Notes: generated by a model from the sequence alone, not told the origin. Counted from the stretch's first letter, positions 34,101 through 43,308 are shown. The stretch: DNA of 64,000 nt from Hymenobacter ruricola (GCF_015694525.1 NZ_JADQDM010000006.1:1-64000); one strand, 5' to 3'. Program-made: numbers and translations.

Positions 34101-35473
34101 ACCGTATCCGAGGAAATCTGGGCCGGCGTAGCGCTGCCGCGCACGAAGTACTTGGAGAGGCTGCCCGAGGTGGGCACCGCATCCGAGAAAGTGTAGTTGA
34201 AAATCGTGTCGCTGGGCTCGGTTTGGCTGCCCACCACGGCGAAGGCGCCGAGGGCGGCGGGCGGCGTGGCCGTGGCGCGGTACACGCTCAGCACGTCGCC
34301 GGCATTGGGCCAGCTCGTGTTCCAGGTAAAAGCCGTGGGCACCGCGGGCGAGGCCGTGCCTTTCACGCCCTTGAAGTTGTTCACGATGACGGTTTTGGTG
34401 AAGGGCGTGGCGCAGTCAATCAGCGTGCAGGGGTCCCAGCCGCTCAGGATGTTGGCTTTGGTATAGGTGGCGGCTTCGGTGGCCGTGAGCTGCGACGACG
34501 GCTGCGCGGGCGTCAGGTTCTGGCCCGACAGCACCCGGCTGGCGGTGTTGATGGGCTTGCCGTTGAAGTGGGTGTTCTGGTACTCCACAAAGTAGGAATC
34601 GGCGATGGTGGCCGTGCCGGCCGAGCTGGTCGGCGACCAACCTTCGTCCAGAATCAGGGGCGTCGAGAGGTTGCAGTTCAGGAAGGCGGCCTTGGGGTTG
34701 GCCTGCCAGGGCCGGCCGAGGTCGTAGCGGGTGTTCGTGCCGTTGGCCACGGGGTTGCCGGTCACGTTGCAGTTCTTAAACACCAGCCCAAAAGCCTGTC
34801 CGGCCGGCGTGTTGGGCACCGCGATGTAGGACGTGGTGGCCGTGGCTTTCACCTTGGCGTAGAGGTTGCACTGCTCAAACAGGGCAATGGAGCTGCCGAA
34901 AATGAAGTCCGTGTTGCCCTCGATGTAGCAGTTGAGGAAGTAGTGGCGCGGCGTGCCCGAGCCCTTCACGTAGAGCGTGTCCTGGTTGCCCAGGAAACGG
35001 CAGTTGCGGAAGGCGGCCCGGTCGTTGTTCACCAGCACGGCCACCGCCTGACCGTTGGAGGAAGCTTCGCCAAACGAGTTTTCAAACGTGATGTTCACCG
35101 CCGAAAAGTCGGTGGCGTTGATGGTGACCGAGGCCGAGTTCTGGGTGCCCAGGGCCACGCCGCCCACCAGCGTGCCGGCCGAGTTGTTGTAGGTGATGAC
35201 GGTGTTGCCCACGCTCTCGCCCACCAACTGGATGAACGGCTTGTTGGAAGGCACGGTCACGACTTCTTTGTACTTGCCGTTTTTGATAAAAATGGTGTAC
35301 ACGCTGGTCCGGCCGGTCGGGGCCGCGTCGATGGCGGCCTGCACGGTGGTGTAGTTGCCGCTGCCGTCTTTGGCCACGGTCAGGTCGTAGGCGTGCAACT
35401 GTGGGCTTAGCACCAGTAGCAGCAGCGTGAGCAAGCTGGCCAGACCAGCTCGAAGCGTAAAAAGTGGGAGCAT
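31112..35473 (-). CDS. T9SS-exported multidomain pectinesterase (CE8)
   Basis: A 1453-residue secreted enzyme. A signal peptide (to about residue 28) is followed by a pectin methylesterase domain (about 30-350) with the catalytic residues in place: Gln164-Asp165 (GNQDTLYV), Asp189 (TDFIFGSS) and Arg254 (DLGRPWQ). It removes methyl groups from pectin. Then come a beta-rich domain (about 370-470), an Ig-like domain (about 475-575) and a long beta-helix-like or module region shared with the next gene (for example HYSAPVSNTT, GYTVNAPNATLVDFVGTFNNG), ending in a T9SS sorting domain (QLFPNPASGAFRLQLPV ... VVRKVVVQ). ATG 35473 is chosen as the start of the hydrophobic signal; one at 35509 is possible. 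Confidence 0.93.
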   Translation of the reverse strand: MLPLFTLRAGLASLLTLLLLVLSPQLHAYDLTVAKDGSGNYTTVQAAIDAAPTGRTSVYTIFIKNGKYKEVVTVPSNKPFIQLVGESVGNTVITYNNSAGTLVGGVALGTQNSASVTINATDFSAVNITFENSFGEASSNGQAVAVLVNNDRAAFRNCRFLGNQDTLYVKGSGTPRHYFLNCYIEGNTDFIFGSSIALFEQCNLYAKVKATATTSYIAVPNTPAGQAFGLVFKNCNVTGNPVANGTNTRYDLGRPWQANPKAAFLNCNLSTPLILDEGWSPTSSAGTATIADSYFVEYQNTHFNGKPINTASRVLSGQNLTPAQPSSQLTATEAATYTKANILSGWDPCTLIDCATPFTKTVIVNNFKGVKGTASPAVPTAFTWNTSWPNAGDVLSVYRATATPPAALGAFAVVGSQTEPSDTIFNYTFSDAVPTSGSLSKYFVRGSATPAQISSDTVTISSAPTIVVTGTLGGFTQQLGSPSSAQSVTVSGTDLTSAVSVTAPANYEVSLTSGGTYSSSVSLAPTGGTLAGTPVYIRLNAATANSYAGNVTLASTNATSVILAVSGTAIVAPTTFSVVLQQWPLRANSADSTFARNARLAATVPTLKRLYLSNGTTLPSVPAYSNLFGQAFGPTANGDGTWTVVGGTLNRKYYEQFTMTVAAGSTVRVDSLLFNSAFYNTSSNTKMAVVYSLNGFAAPADSTEITGGRGPSGALAFSASGNFNNSFPLLNQTAATTALYRVALSGPSAGNPTGGVTVAGGQTLTVRLYFACGSTGTPRYGMLKNFRIKGDAQAATVGDVTITDGRTLTGAYNTVTVASGAQATLMLPVTVNTALTTATGAMLNTNAQALLGGGSVTIAAGSELRIADAAGISASGATGAVRNTGARTFSPDASYTYNGTVAQTSGNGLPATVRNLTVNNTAPLAADRTLTLSRAVGVAQLARLQSGNLLTNGNAFTLLSVAGQGTALLDNTGGVVNGTGTLQRAIDVSTAANIGYHHYSAPVSNTTVADLAAPGFTPVVNSVYNSARLAKQVNPFPTVYGYNEARVTAGTGASSIATDLIDFDKGWFSPNDLTDPMSVGKGYTVNAPNATLVDFVGTFNNGGYNINNLTRGTDAAAGWQLVGNPYPAPLDWSTVTTAQLTNLDAAMYIYHSSGQYVGSYTTYLPNGTGTGGSGTGSPIIDAGAGFFVRVSTPGTGAFTLSNANRVKTFGTQPAFGRAAASTRPLLRLQLAGAGFADDAFLYFDNQATSGVDAAFDATKLTNPNGLNLASLTGTEMLAIDGRPLPTVATMVPLFVGVPAAGTYTLTVPTLDNFGSMTATLHDALTGTRTALSTGSRYAFTLASTTAAGRFTLEFGPAAAPLATAAQVLAAQVQLFPNPASGAFRLQLPVLSSKVAVPATLVNALGQTVRSRTLSAPAGQALDAEFDVRGLAAGVYTLRLSLNGTPVVRKVVVQ

Positions 35474-35708
35474 GAATAAAAAATTGAGTGGGAGTTCTAA
35501 AAAAGGCAAAGAAATTTTTACCTAAGAAAGGTACACTCCTCGCCTATCCACCCCAACATCTTTAGTCTTTTATATCTCCGCAATCGATGCCGGGAACGTT
35601 GCCAAAAGCTTCTCAGAAGCTTTCTGTCGCGTTACTGTCGCGCTAATAGGCGCTGCATGGTCACCAATACTGCCAATTCCACTTGAAAACGCAGGTCCTT
35701 CCAAACAA

Positions 35709-35742
35709 AGAAAGCCGGTCCCTGCGGGACCGGCCTTTTTAA
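35709..35742 (-). terminator. Terminator of the giant T9SS protein gene
   Basis: AAAGCCGGTCCC at 35711-35722 pairs with GGGACCGGCCTTT at 35726-35738, with T residues on the minus strand after it. The rest of the 287-base gap (35474-35760) shows a TACCTTTC-like box at 35526-35533 and nothing else. Confidence 0.75.
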
Positions 35743-35760
35743 TTGCAGTTGGCAGAGAGC

Positions 35761-38700
35761 TTATTGCACCACCACCTTGCGCACCACGGGCGTGCCGTCG
35801 AGGCTCAGGCGCAGGGTATAAACGCCGGCCGCCAGGCCGCGCACGTCAAACTCCGCATCAAGGGCCTGACCGGCCGGGGCGCTGAGCGTGCGGCTCCGCA
35901 CGGTCTGGCCCAGGGCATTCACCAGCGTCGCCGGCACGGCAACTTTGCTGCTCAGCACCGGCAGTTGCAGGCGGAAGGCGCCGCTGGCCGGGTTGGGGAA
36001 CAGCTGCACCTGCGCGGCCAGCACCTGCGCGGCGGTAGCCAACGGGGCCGCGGCGGGGCCAACCTCCAGCGTGAAGCGGCCCGCGGCCGTGGGGCTGGCC
36101 AGCGCGAAGGCGTAGCGGCTGCCCGTGCTCAGCGCCGTGCGCGTGCCGGTGAGGCCGTCAATCAGCGTCACGGTGCCGGTGAAATTGGCCACGGAGCTAG
36201 CCGTGAGCGAGTAGCTGCCGGCCTGGGGAGCGGCTACGTGCAGGGGCACCAGCACCGTGGCGGCACCCAGGGCGGGCAAGCCGTTGATGGCCAGCGCTTC
36301 GCCGCCGGCCAGCGAGGAGAGGTTCAGGCCGTGGGAGTTGGGCAGCTTGGTGGCGTCAAACTCCACGTCCTTACCGGCCGTGGCGCCAGCCTCGAAGTAC
36401 ACGTACGCGGCATCGGCCACCGAGGCGCCTTGCAGCGTCAGGGCCACTTGGGGCCGGATGTCGGTGGTGCCGCGGCCGAAGCTGGGCTGCGGGCCAAATG
36501 TGTTTACCCGGTTCAAATTGGTGAGGTTTACCTGGCCGCTGGTCTGGCCCGCGCTAACCCGCACAAAGTACCCCTGGCCCGCCACCACAATCGGCTGCGA
36601 GCTGTTGGCGTTGCCGCCCACGCCGTTCACGCTGGCGCGGTACGAGCCGCCGTACTGGCCGGCGCTTTCAAACACGTAGATGGCGGCGTCCATGCCGGGG
36701 CGCTGGGCCGGCGTCACGGTGTTCCAGTCGAGGGGGCTCGGGTAGGGGTTGCCCAGCAGGTGCCAGCCAGCAGCGGCATCGGTGCCGCGGGCCAGGACGC
36801 CGGAGTTCTGCGCCCCGTTGTTCAGCGTGCCCACGAAATCGACCAGGGCCGTGTTGGGGGCATTCACCGTGTAGCCTTTGCCCACCACCATGGCATCGGT
36901 GGGGCCGCTGGGCGAGAACCAACCTTTGTCGAAGCTGCCGTAGTTGGAGTTAACCGTGGCAATCCGGCTCTGGTCGTAGCCAAATACCGTGGGGAAGGTC
37001 GTCAACGTGCTCGGCGTGGGGCTGCTGTTATAGATAACGTTAAACACCGGCGAGAAGCCCGTGGTGGCCAAATCACCGAACGTCGTGTTGCTCACCGGAG
37101 CCGAATAATGGCGGTAGCCGATGGCATTGGCGCTGTTGATGTAGCGCTGCACCGTGGCCGTGCCCACTACCACGCCGCCGCCATTCACCACGCCGGCAGT
37201 GCCGGCCGCCGACGACAGCAGCGTGAACGTCCGGCCGTTGGTAATCAGGTTGCCCAGGCCCAGGTTCAGGCCCTGCGTCAGGCTCAGGGCCTGGCTCAGG
37301 GTCACGCCGGCAACGTTTTGCACGCCCAACGCCTGCACCGTCGAGGGCAGGCCCGTACCCGTGACCTGCGCTGCGTTCCCGGTGTAGATGTAGTTGGCCA
37401 GGGGGCTATACGTGCGGGTGCCCGTCAGCAACACGGCGCCCGTGGGCACGCCCGTGGGCGAAATGCCGAGCGGGTCGCAGATGGCCAGGGTGCCGTCGGC
37501 CTGCAGCACGAAGCTGCCGGTGCCGGTCAGCGGTTGGCAGGCCTGGCCCAGGCCGCCTTGGGCCAGGCCGCCCCCATTCTGGATGGTGAGCGTACCGGCC
37601 ACCGTGAGCGGGCCGGCCAGCGCGGCGTAGCCGCCGGGCGCGATGGTCACGTCGTTGTAATTGCCCGCAATGGGCGTGGGTGCCAGCGGAGTGCCCGTGG
37701 TCACCGTCAAGTTGGGCAGCGTTGCCGCCGTGGCGTTGCCGCTCAGGTTGATGACGTAGGTAGCTTCGTCGGCGTCGTTGTTGGTGAGCGTCACCGAGCC
37801 GGTGCGCGTGCCGGGTGCCGTCGGGCCGAAAATAAAGCTGAGCGCCAAGGAGCCGCCCCCCGGAATCACATAAGGCGGATTGCCACTGGACGCAATGCTG
37901 AAATCGCCGGACGGAACGGTGCTGCTAATGGTCAGCGGCGCCGTGCCCGTGTTCAGCACCGTGAAGGCAACCGGGCTGAAGCTGCCCACCGTGGTAGTGG
38001 GGAAGCCGCTGAACGTGCTGCCGCTGGCGTAGCTGGTGCCGGTGCTGGTTTGCTGCACGTCAATTTCCGGCGTTGGGACGGCCGTGCCGGTGCCCGTCAG
38101 GTTCACCGTGTAGGCGGCGGCGTTGCTGGCGTTGGAATTGATGACCAGGGTGCCGGTGCGGGCGCCCAACGCCGTGGGCGTAAACGTCACACTTACCACG
38201 GCCGTGTCGCCGGCCGCTACGGTGGTGGGGGGCGGGCCGCTCACCGCAAAGTTGCCGGTGGTGGTAATGCTGCTGATGGTGAGCGCCCCGGTGCCATTGT
38301 TGGCCAACGTGAAGCTAACCGGCGCGCTGCTGGTAGCCAGCGTCTGGTTGCCAAAATCGTAGGCAGCACCATTATTGGGGTAGCCGACGTTGTTTCGGCG
38401 CACAAACAAGCTGGCCGTGGGCGCTGCAGGCGTGGTGAGCGGGGTAGCGGCCGAAGTCGCGCTGGGGCTGCTGAAGCCCGCGTTGCAGGTCGAAGTAGCC
38501 GTCACCGAATAGCTGGTGCCGGGCGTGAGGCCCGTCAGGCTCACCGGCGAGGTGCCCGTAGCGGTAACGGGCGTGCCCCCTCCGGCGGGCGTGGCCGTCA
38601 CCGTGAAGGTGGTGCCGCCGTCGGGGCCGGGGGTGAGGGTCACGCTGGCCGTGGTGGGCGCGGTGCTGACGCCGGCAATGGTGGGCGCGCCGCACGGCAC

Positions 38701-40926
38701 CACGGGGTTGGCGGTCAGTGAGAAGTTATCGATGGCCAAGCCGTCGTCGTTGCCGGTGATATCCGGGTCAACCCAGCGGATGAAGAAGGTGGCGCCAGGC
38801 GCAATGTTCAGGCCCGAAATGGTGCCCGTAACCGCCGTTTGGTTCGCGGCAGCGTTTCCGTTTCGCGCCCCGACCGCCGCAGTCAGGTCGGCCGTTGCAG
38901 GCGTCGAAAAGTTGAGGGCCGAAAAAGGCGTGTAAGTAGCCGTGGTGAATGTGCCGCCACCCGTGCTGTAGCTAAAGTCGAGCCGGTCGAGCCGTCCGCT
39001 CAGGACGGCCAAGCGCCAAAGCTCGCCGGTGTAATTGATGAGCAGCGAGGTAATGGGCACGCCGGTGTTGTTGGTGTAAGCCGCGCCGATGGTGGACTGC
39101 AGGCTGCCGCTAGCTAGTGTACCCAACGCCCGGTCCGTAGTGGTGCCCGTGCCGTAGCTGAAGGTGTCGCCCGTGGCAGAACCGCCGTCATCGGCCCGGT
39201 AGTTTGTGTTGGCGTTGGTATCTGCTTCATCAAAAGTCCAACCCAGCGGCAGCGTGCCGATAGCGTTGGCACTGCCAGCCGTGGCCAGGGTGTTGAAGTT
39301 CTCGCTGTAGGCCGTATTGACCGCCGCAATGCTAATGGACGGCACCGGCGGAGTAGCGGTGGTGAAAGTGGTGGTGGCCGCCGTGGCCGTGGCACCGCCG
39401 GCGCAATTGCTCACGATGCTTACGGTGTAGGCCGTGCCGGGCGTCAGGCTCACGAAGCTCACGCTGGTCGCATTGGCCGGCAGCGTTTGCGTGGTGGTCG
39501 TCGGCGAAGTCGTCACGGTGTAGCCGGTAGCCGAGCCGCTGCCCGTGAACGTTACGTCTGCACTCGTCGTCGTCACGTTTGCCGCCGCCAGCCCCGTGGG
39601 CGCGGCGCACACCGAAGTGGTGGTAAAAGTAGCCGTGGCCGGACTGGATGCACCACCGGCGCCGCAGTTGCTCACAATGTTCACCGTGTAGGCCGTGCCC
39701 GCCGTCAGGCCGGTCAGGTTGGCCAACGTGGCACCGGCCGGCAGAGTCTGCGACGAAGTAGCTGGCGTGGTCGTCAGGGTGTAGCCGCCGGTGGCGGTGG
39801 CACTGCCCGTAAACGAGACCGTGGCGGTGCTGTTGGTGACGGCGCTGACGCCAAGGGCCGTGGGCGCGTCGCAGGGCGTGCTGGCCGCCGACGTGGTGAA
39901 GGTGACGGTGGCCGCGCTGGAAACTGCGCCGCCGGCGCAATTGCTCACGATGCTCGCGGTGTAGGCCGTATTCGGCGTCAGCCCGCTCAAGCCCACCGAC
40001 GTAGCGCCGGCCGCCCCGGTTTGCGTAGCCGAAGCCGGCGAAGTCGTCACGGTGTAGCCGCCGGTGGCCGACGCGCTGCCGGTGAAGGTGACGTCGGCCG
40101 TGGTGGAGGTGATGTTGGCCGTGCCCAGGCCCGTGGGCGCGTTGCAGGGGGCGGCCGTGGTGGCCGTTATCGTAAAGTCATCAATGGCGAGGGCGTCGTC
40201 GGCCCCCGGGGCATCGAAGTCGTTCCAGCGAATGTAGAAAGTAGCGCCATCGGCAATGTTCAGGCCGGTGATGGTGCCGGAAATGGCCGCGCGGTTCGCC
40301 GTGGCGTTGCCGTCGTAGCCGGTGCTGCTGGTGTTGGTATTCACGGGCCCCACGTAGTCCAGGGCATCCACATCGACGAACGTGCCTGCGTTCAGGGAGG
40401 TAGCGTTGAGGCTATACTGAAAGTCCAGTCGGTCGGAGGCATTGCGCGGCGTCGAGGAACCCGCTAAGCGATACAGCTCGCCCGTGTAGCCCACGCTCAG
40501 GCTGGTGATGGTGCTGCCAGTGTTGTTGGTAAAAGCAAAGCCGAATTGGGCGGCCAGCGAGCCGCTGCGCACGGAGCCAAAAGCCCGGTCTGTGGTGGTG
40601 GTGCTGCCAAAACCGAAGCTATAGGTGTCGCCGGTGCTGGGGCTGCTGCTGGCCGTGACGGTCACCGCGGTGTAGGTGTTGTTGGCGCTGGTGCCCGTGC
40701 CCACGTTGGTTTCCGAAAAGCCAAAACCAGCGGGCACCGTCGAGCTGGTGCTGCTAGCAGCCAACGTATTGAAGTTCTGCGTGTAGGCCGCAGCTCCCAA
40801 GCTGATGGGCGCAATGGTGGTAGGCGTCTGCGTTTGGGCCCAGGCGCCTAAAGGGCCCCAAAGCAGCAAAAACAAAAGCAGCCGGGCTCCAAAAGCTGGC
40901 TGCTGCACAGTAATTGATTGTTTCAT
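35761..40926 (-). CDS. Giant T9SS-exported adhesin-like protein
   Basis: A 1721-residue secreted protein. Signal peptide to about residue 31. A module of about 210 residues (NFNTLAAS ... FYIRWNDFDAPGADDALAIDDF) occurs twice, at about 45-255 and 535-740. Between and after them lie fibronectin III-like repeats (three at about 258-535, one at about 742-835, each starting CxAPTxL). Two choice-of-anchor D-like domains follow (about 840-1070; GTARTGTLVINS type). The C-terminal 550 residues match the end of the pectinesterase, closing with the T9SS sorting domain. No catalytic domain is evident, so an adhesive or surface-layer role is likely, by inference. Confidence 0.9.
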   Translation of the reverse strand: MKQSITVQQPAFGARLLLFLLLWGPLGAWAQTQTPTTIAPISLGAAAYTQNFNTLAASSTSSTVPAGFGFSETNVGTGTSANNTYTAVTVTASSSPSTGDTYSFGFGSTTTTDRAFGSVRSGSLAAQFGFAFTNNTGSTITSLSVGYTGELYRLAGSSTPRNASDRLDFQYSLNATSLNAGTFVDVDALDYVGPVNTNTSSTGYDGNATANRAAISGTITGLNIADGATFYIRWNDFDAPGADDALAIDDFTITATTAAPCNAPTGLGTANITSTTADVTFTGSASATGGYTVTTSPASATQTGAAGATSVGLSGLTPNTAYTASIVSNCAGGAVSSAATVTFTTSAASTPCDAPTALGVSAVTNSTATVSFTGSATATGGYTLTTTPATSSQTLPAGATLANLTGLTAGTAYTVNIVSNCGAGGASSPATATFTTTSVCAAPTGLAAANVTTTSADVTFTGSGSATGYTVTTSPTTTTQTLPANATSVSFVSLTPGTAYTVSIVSNCAGGATATAATTTFTTATPPVPSISIAAVNTAYSENFNTLATAGSANAIGTLPLGWTFDEADTNANTNYRADDGGSATGDTFSYGTGTTTDRALGTLASGSLQSTIGAAYTNNTGVPITSLLINYTGELWRLAVLSGRLDRLDFSYSTGGGTFTTATYTPFSALNFSTPATADLTAAVGARNGNAAANQTAVTGTISGLNIAPGATFFIRWVDPDITGNDDGLAIDNFSLTANPVVPCGAPTIAGVSTAPTTASVTLTPGPDGGTTFTVTATPAGGGTPVTATGTSPVSLTGLTPGTSYSVTATSTCNAGFSSPSATSAATPLTTPAAPTASLFVRRNNVGYPNNGAAYDFGNQTLATSSAPVSFTLANNGTGALTISSITTTGNFAVSGPPPTTVAAGDTAVVSVTFTPTALGARTGTLVINSNASNAAAYTVNLTGTGTAVPTPEIDVQQTSTGTSYASGSTFSGFPTTTVGSFSPVAFTVLNTGTAPLTISSTVPSGDFSIASSGNPPYVIPGGGSLALSFIFGPTAPGTRTGSVTLTNNDADEATYVINLSGNATAATLPNLTVTTGTPLAPTPIAGNYNDVTIAPGGYAALAGPLTVAGTLTIQNGGGLAQGGLGQACQPLTGTGSFVLQADGTLAICDPLGISPTGVPTGAVLLTGTRTYSPLANYIYTGNAAQVTGTGLPSTVQALGVQNVAGVTLSQALSLTQGLNLGLGNLITNGRTFTLLSSAAGTAGVVNGGGVVVGTATVQRYINSANAIGYRHYSAPVSNTTFGDLATTGFSPVFNVIYNSSPTPSTLTTFPTVFGYDQSRIATVNSNYGSFDKGWFSPSGPTDAMVVGKGYTVNAPNTALVDFVGTLNNGAQNSGVLARGTDAAAGWHLLGNPYPSPLDWNTVTPAQRPGMDAAIYVFESAGQYGGSYRASVNGVGGNANSSQPIVVAGQGYFVRVSAGQTSGQVNLTNLNRVNTFGPQPSFGRGTTDIRPQVALTLQGASVADAAYVYFEAGATAGKDVEFDATKLPNSHGLNLSSLAGGEALAINGLPALGAATVLVPLHVAAPQAGSYSLTASSVANFTGTVTLIDGLTGTRTALSTGSRYAFALASPTAAGRFTLEVGPAAAPLATAAQVLAAQVQLFPNPASGAFRLQLPVLSSKVAVPATLVNALGQTVRSRTLSAPAGQALDAEFDVRGLAAGVYTLRLSLDGTPVVRKVVVQ

Positions 40927-41231
40927 AAAACGCGGGAATGAGAGATGAGAAACAGAAACCTGTAACCGTGGAAAAAAGCAAGAAAACTCAGGGGCACGAA
41001 TGCCGGTAAGGACTGCGCAAAGCTAGTACCTGTAGTACTATTCCACGTTTTATCTTTCTATTACCGGCAAACATGGCCGCCCAAGGCGGGCTGAGCACCT
41101 ATCAAACCTACGAATAAATCTGCTGGATATAGCTATACCTCAACCAATCGGGGCGTCAGTGTTCCGACAATCCCAAAACCCGCATTTGTTTTCTTCGATG
41201 CGCACCTTTTCCGTGCTGCGCTCCGCATGGG
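40927..41231. other. 305-base gap with a promoter and no gene
   Basis: The gap holds the leader and promoter box of the giant protein gene, a small GCCGCCC/GGGCGGG inverted repeat near 41083-41099 and no credible coding frame. No clear terminator for the gene ending at 41232 was seen here. Confidence 0.6.
41018..41025 (-). promoter_or_regulatory. TAnnTTTG promoter box (TAGCTTTG)
   Basis: A perfect box on the minus strand, 91 bases before ATG 40926; implies a leader of about 85 bases. Confidence 0.45.
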
Positions 41232-42494
41232 TCAGCGCAGTTCCCGCAGTTGGGCCAGCGCTTCCTGGGTTTCTTTTTGCTTGTCGCCTTCCTTCTCTTC
41301 TTTGGAAGCCGGGCTTTTGGGCACCGTGCCGTAGAACGCCAGGATGTTTTGGCGCGCCACGGGGCTCAGGCCGTCAAACTTGTTCCGGGCCAGCTTGCGC
41401 AGCCAGTCGCCGTAGGTTTCGTCGGCCAGGCCGTACTCGCCGGCGCGGGTGGGGTGGCCGGTGTCGAAGTCGGCGTTGGCCAGGGTGAGGGGCGCGGCGG
41501 CCGTGTCGGCGGGCTGGCGGGCAATGTTGGCGCAGTAGCTGGCCATGGTTTTGCGGAAGCTGGCCCGGAAGAGCTTTTCGGCCTCGGGCGTGGGCAGCTT
41601 GAAGGCAAAGGGCTTGAGCGGCCCGATTTTGGGCAGCACCCGAATGAAATACGACAGGATGCGCGCGCCGAAGCCGGGCTTCTCGTAGTCGTTGCCGTAT
41701 TCCTTGCGAAACGCCTTGGGGTGGTTGCGGGCCATGTAGTCGCGGCGCCGGGCGCCGGGGCTCAGCTTCATGATGTCCTTGCGCTTGTAGTGCCAGGCCG
41801 CCCGCGCCGCCTGCGGAATGAGCTGGCTCACGGCAAAGCGGAAGCTGGCAATGCTCAGGTCCACGTTCACGATGACCTGGCCCAGCTCCAGGCCGTAAGT
41901 TTTCAGAAAAGCCCGCTCCAGAGGCGCCTTGCTCACCTGGAAGCCGATTTTCTGGTGGTAGTCCTGGCTGTGGTACTTGCCGCTGGCCAGCTGCACCACG
42001 TCAAAGGAAAACTCCAGCTGCCCGTGCTGCACCTTGCCCTGCTCGTAGGTCACCACGTCGCCGTACTTGGCCTTGAGGTCGGGGTACACCAGGGGCACGG
42101 CGCGGTTGGTGCCTTCGGAGTGGCCGTTGAGGTCGGCCGCGTAGTGGGCCAGCGCGCCCAGGGCAAAGGCGTAGTCGTTGCGGTCCCGTGCTTCCATCAG
42201 CAGGTTGCGCACGAAATCGCCGGAGCGCACGTAGTGCGTCAGGTTGGTAAACAGCACCGAGCCAAAGGGATAGTAGCCCATGTCCTGAATGATGGCCCCG
42301 CCGTAGGCGTAGGCCTTGGCCGCAATCAGTTCCTCGGGCGTGGTGGTGGGGTAGCGCTTCAGAATGGCCGGCACCAGGCAGCGCTCCCAGGTCGAGTCGA
42401 TGTTGGCTTCGTGGGTGAGCACGGCATAGCCCGCCGCCGGGCGGGCCGCAAAGGCCAGCAACGCGGCCAGCAGCAGAAAAGTAAAGCGGGGCAT
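41232..42494 (-). CDS. Zinc-dependent phospholipase C-like secreted protein
   Basis: A 420-residue exported protein. After the signal peptide the mature chain keeps the zinc-dependent phospholipase C pattern: His near the N-terminus in YAVLTHEANIDSTW, an AYAYGGAIIQDMGYYPFG block, and the helix ALGALAHYAADLNGHSEGTNRAVP, whose His and Asp residues would bind zinc, followed by HSQDYHQ. It is a distant relative of the S1/P1-like protein at 3946-5133. A long helical C-terminal part (DIMKLSPGARRRDYMARN onward) and a Lys/Glu-rich tail (SKEEKEGDKQKE) are extra. The substrate is unknown. Downstream partner of the DUF92 gene. Confidence 0.85.
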   Translation of the reverse strand: MPRFTFLLLAALLAFAARPAAGYAVLTHEANIDSTWERCLVPAILKRYPTTTPEELIAAKAYAYGGAIIQDMGYYPFGSVLFTNLTHYVRSGDFVRNLLMEARDRNDYAFALGALAHYAADLNGHSEGTNRAVPLVYPDLKAKYGDVVTYEQGKVQHGQLEFSFDVVQLASGKYHSQDYHQKIGFQVSKAPLERAFLKTYGLELGQVIVNVDLSIASFRFAVSQLIPQAARAAWHYKRKDIMKLSPGARRRDYMARNHPKAFRKEYGNDYEKPGFGARILSYFIRVLPKIGPLKPFAFKLPTPEAEKLFRASFRKTMASYCANIARQPADTAAAPLTLANADFDTGHPTRAGEYGLADETYGDWLRKLARNKFDGLSPVARQNILAFYGTVPKSPASKEEKEGDKQKETQEALAQLRELR

Positions 42495-42570
42495 GGAGAA
42501 AAGTTAAGCGCAACGTTAGGCGCTTGCAACGACAAACGGCCCCGCGCCGTTGCCTCGCCCGGCGCGGCCC

Positions 42571-43290
42571 CTACCCCAGCCCGCTGCACCCCGCCGCGGC
42601 CAGGGCCCCGGCCAGCGTGTTGAGCAGGTTCACGGCGTTGTTGGAAAGCACCCCGCGCCGCTCCAGCGTGGCCCCCAGCACCGAGTCCACCACGTTGCCC
42701 ACGGTGCCGGCCACCAGCAGCCACCCAAACGCCGGGCCCCAGCCGTGGCCCAAGCAATAGGCCGCCGCCACCACGGCGCTGCCCGCCAGGCCCAGCAAGG
42801 TGCCCTCGGCGCTCACCACGCCGTTTTCGCCCCGCACGTCGGGCCGGAAGGTGAGGATGTTGTAGTAGCGCCGGCCGTACACGTTGCCCAGCTCCGAGGC
42901 CAGCGTGTCGGCGGTGGCCGCCGCGAAGCTGCCCGCCAGCATCAGCCCGCCCAGCGGGGCAAAGGTGGGGAAGCCCGCGCTCAGCAAACCCAGCGCGGCG
43001 GCCACGCCGGCATTGGCCAGCACTTGCCCGGCCGTGCGGCGGCCTTTGTTTTCCTCGGCCAGGCCCAGGCGGCGCTTGTCGGCCACCCGCCAGGAAGACG
43101 CGGCCGAGCCCAGCGCGAAAAACAACGCCAGCAGCCCCAGCCCGGCCCACCCCGCGCCCCAGTAAATGGCCAGGCCGAGAGCCCCGCCCAGCCACACGCC
43201 AGCGGTGGTGAGCTTGCCCGCCCGGGCCGCGTAGGCCATGCCCGCCCCCAGGAGCAGAACCACAAGCCCCAGCTGAAGCGACGGCGTCAC
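42571..43290 (-). CDS. DUF92 integral membrane protein
   Basis: A 239-residue membrane protein of the DUF92/VTE6-like family. About six hydrophobic segments surround the conserved core TAGVWLGGALGLAIYWGAGW, RRTAGQVLANAGVAAALGL, AAATADTLASELGNVYG, RPDVRGENGVVSAEGTLLGLAG and VDSVLGATLERRGVLSNNAVNLLNT. The plant homologue phosphorylates phytyl phosphate; the bacterial role is not settled. The start is GTG 43290, 18 bases after the stop of the upstream gene, which suggests translational coupling. Confidence 0.9.
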   Translation of the reverse strand: MTPSLQLGLVVLLLGAGMAYAARAGKLTTAGVWLGGALGLAIYWGAGWAGLGLLALFFALGSAASSWRVADKRRLGLAEENKGRRTAGQVLANAGVAAALGLLSAGFPTFAPLGGLMLAGSFAAATADTLASELGNVYGRRYYNILTFRPDVRGENGVVSAEGTLLGLAGSAVVAAAYCLGHGWGPAFGWLLVAGTVGNVVDSVLGATLERRGVLSNNAVNLLNTLAGALAAAGCSGLG

Positions 43291-43308
43291 GGCGTGTTAA
43301 TATTTATG

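Noticed and set aside
31094..35410. Plus-strand open frame of 1438 codons opposite the pectinesterase
   Set aside because: It is a shadow of codon bias: rich in Gly, His, Arg and Ala with no domain, while the minus strand encodes a clear CE8 enzyme and sorting domain.
35743..38721. Plus-strand open frame of 992 codons opposite the giant protein
   Set aside because: Same composition artefact. Its first 100 residues match the other shadow only because the two genes underneath share their 3' DNA.
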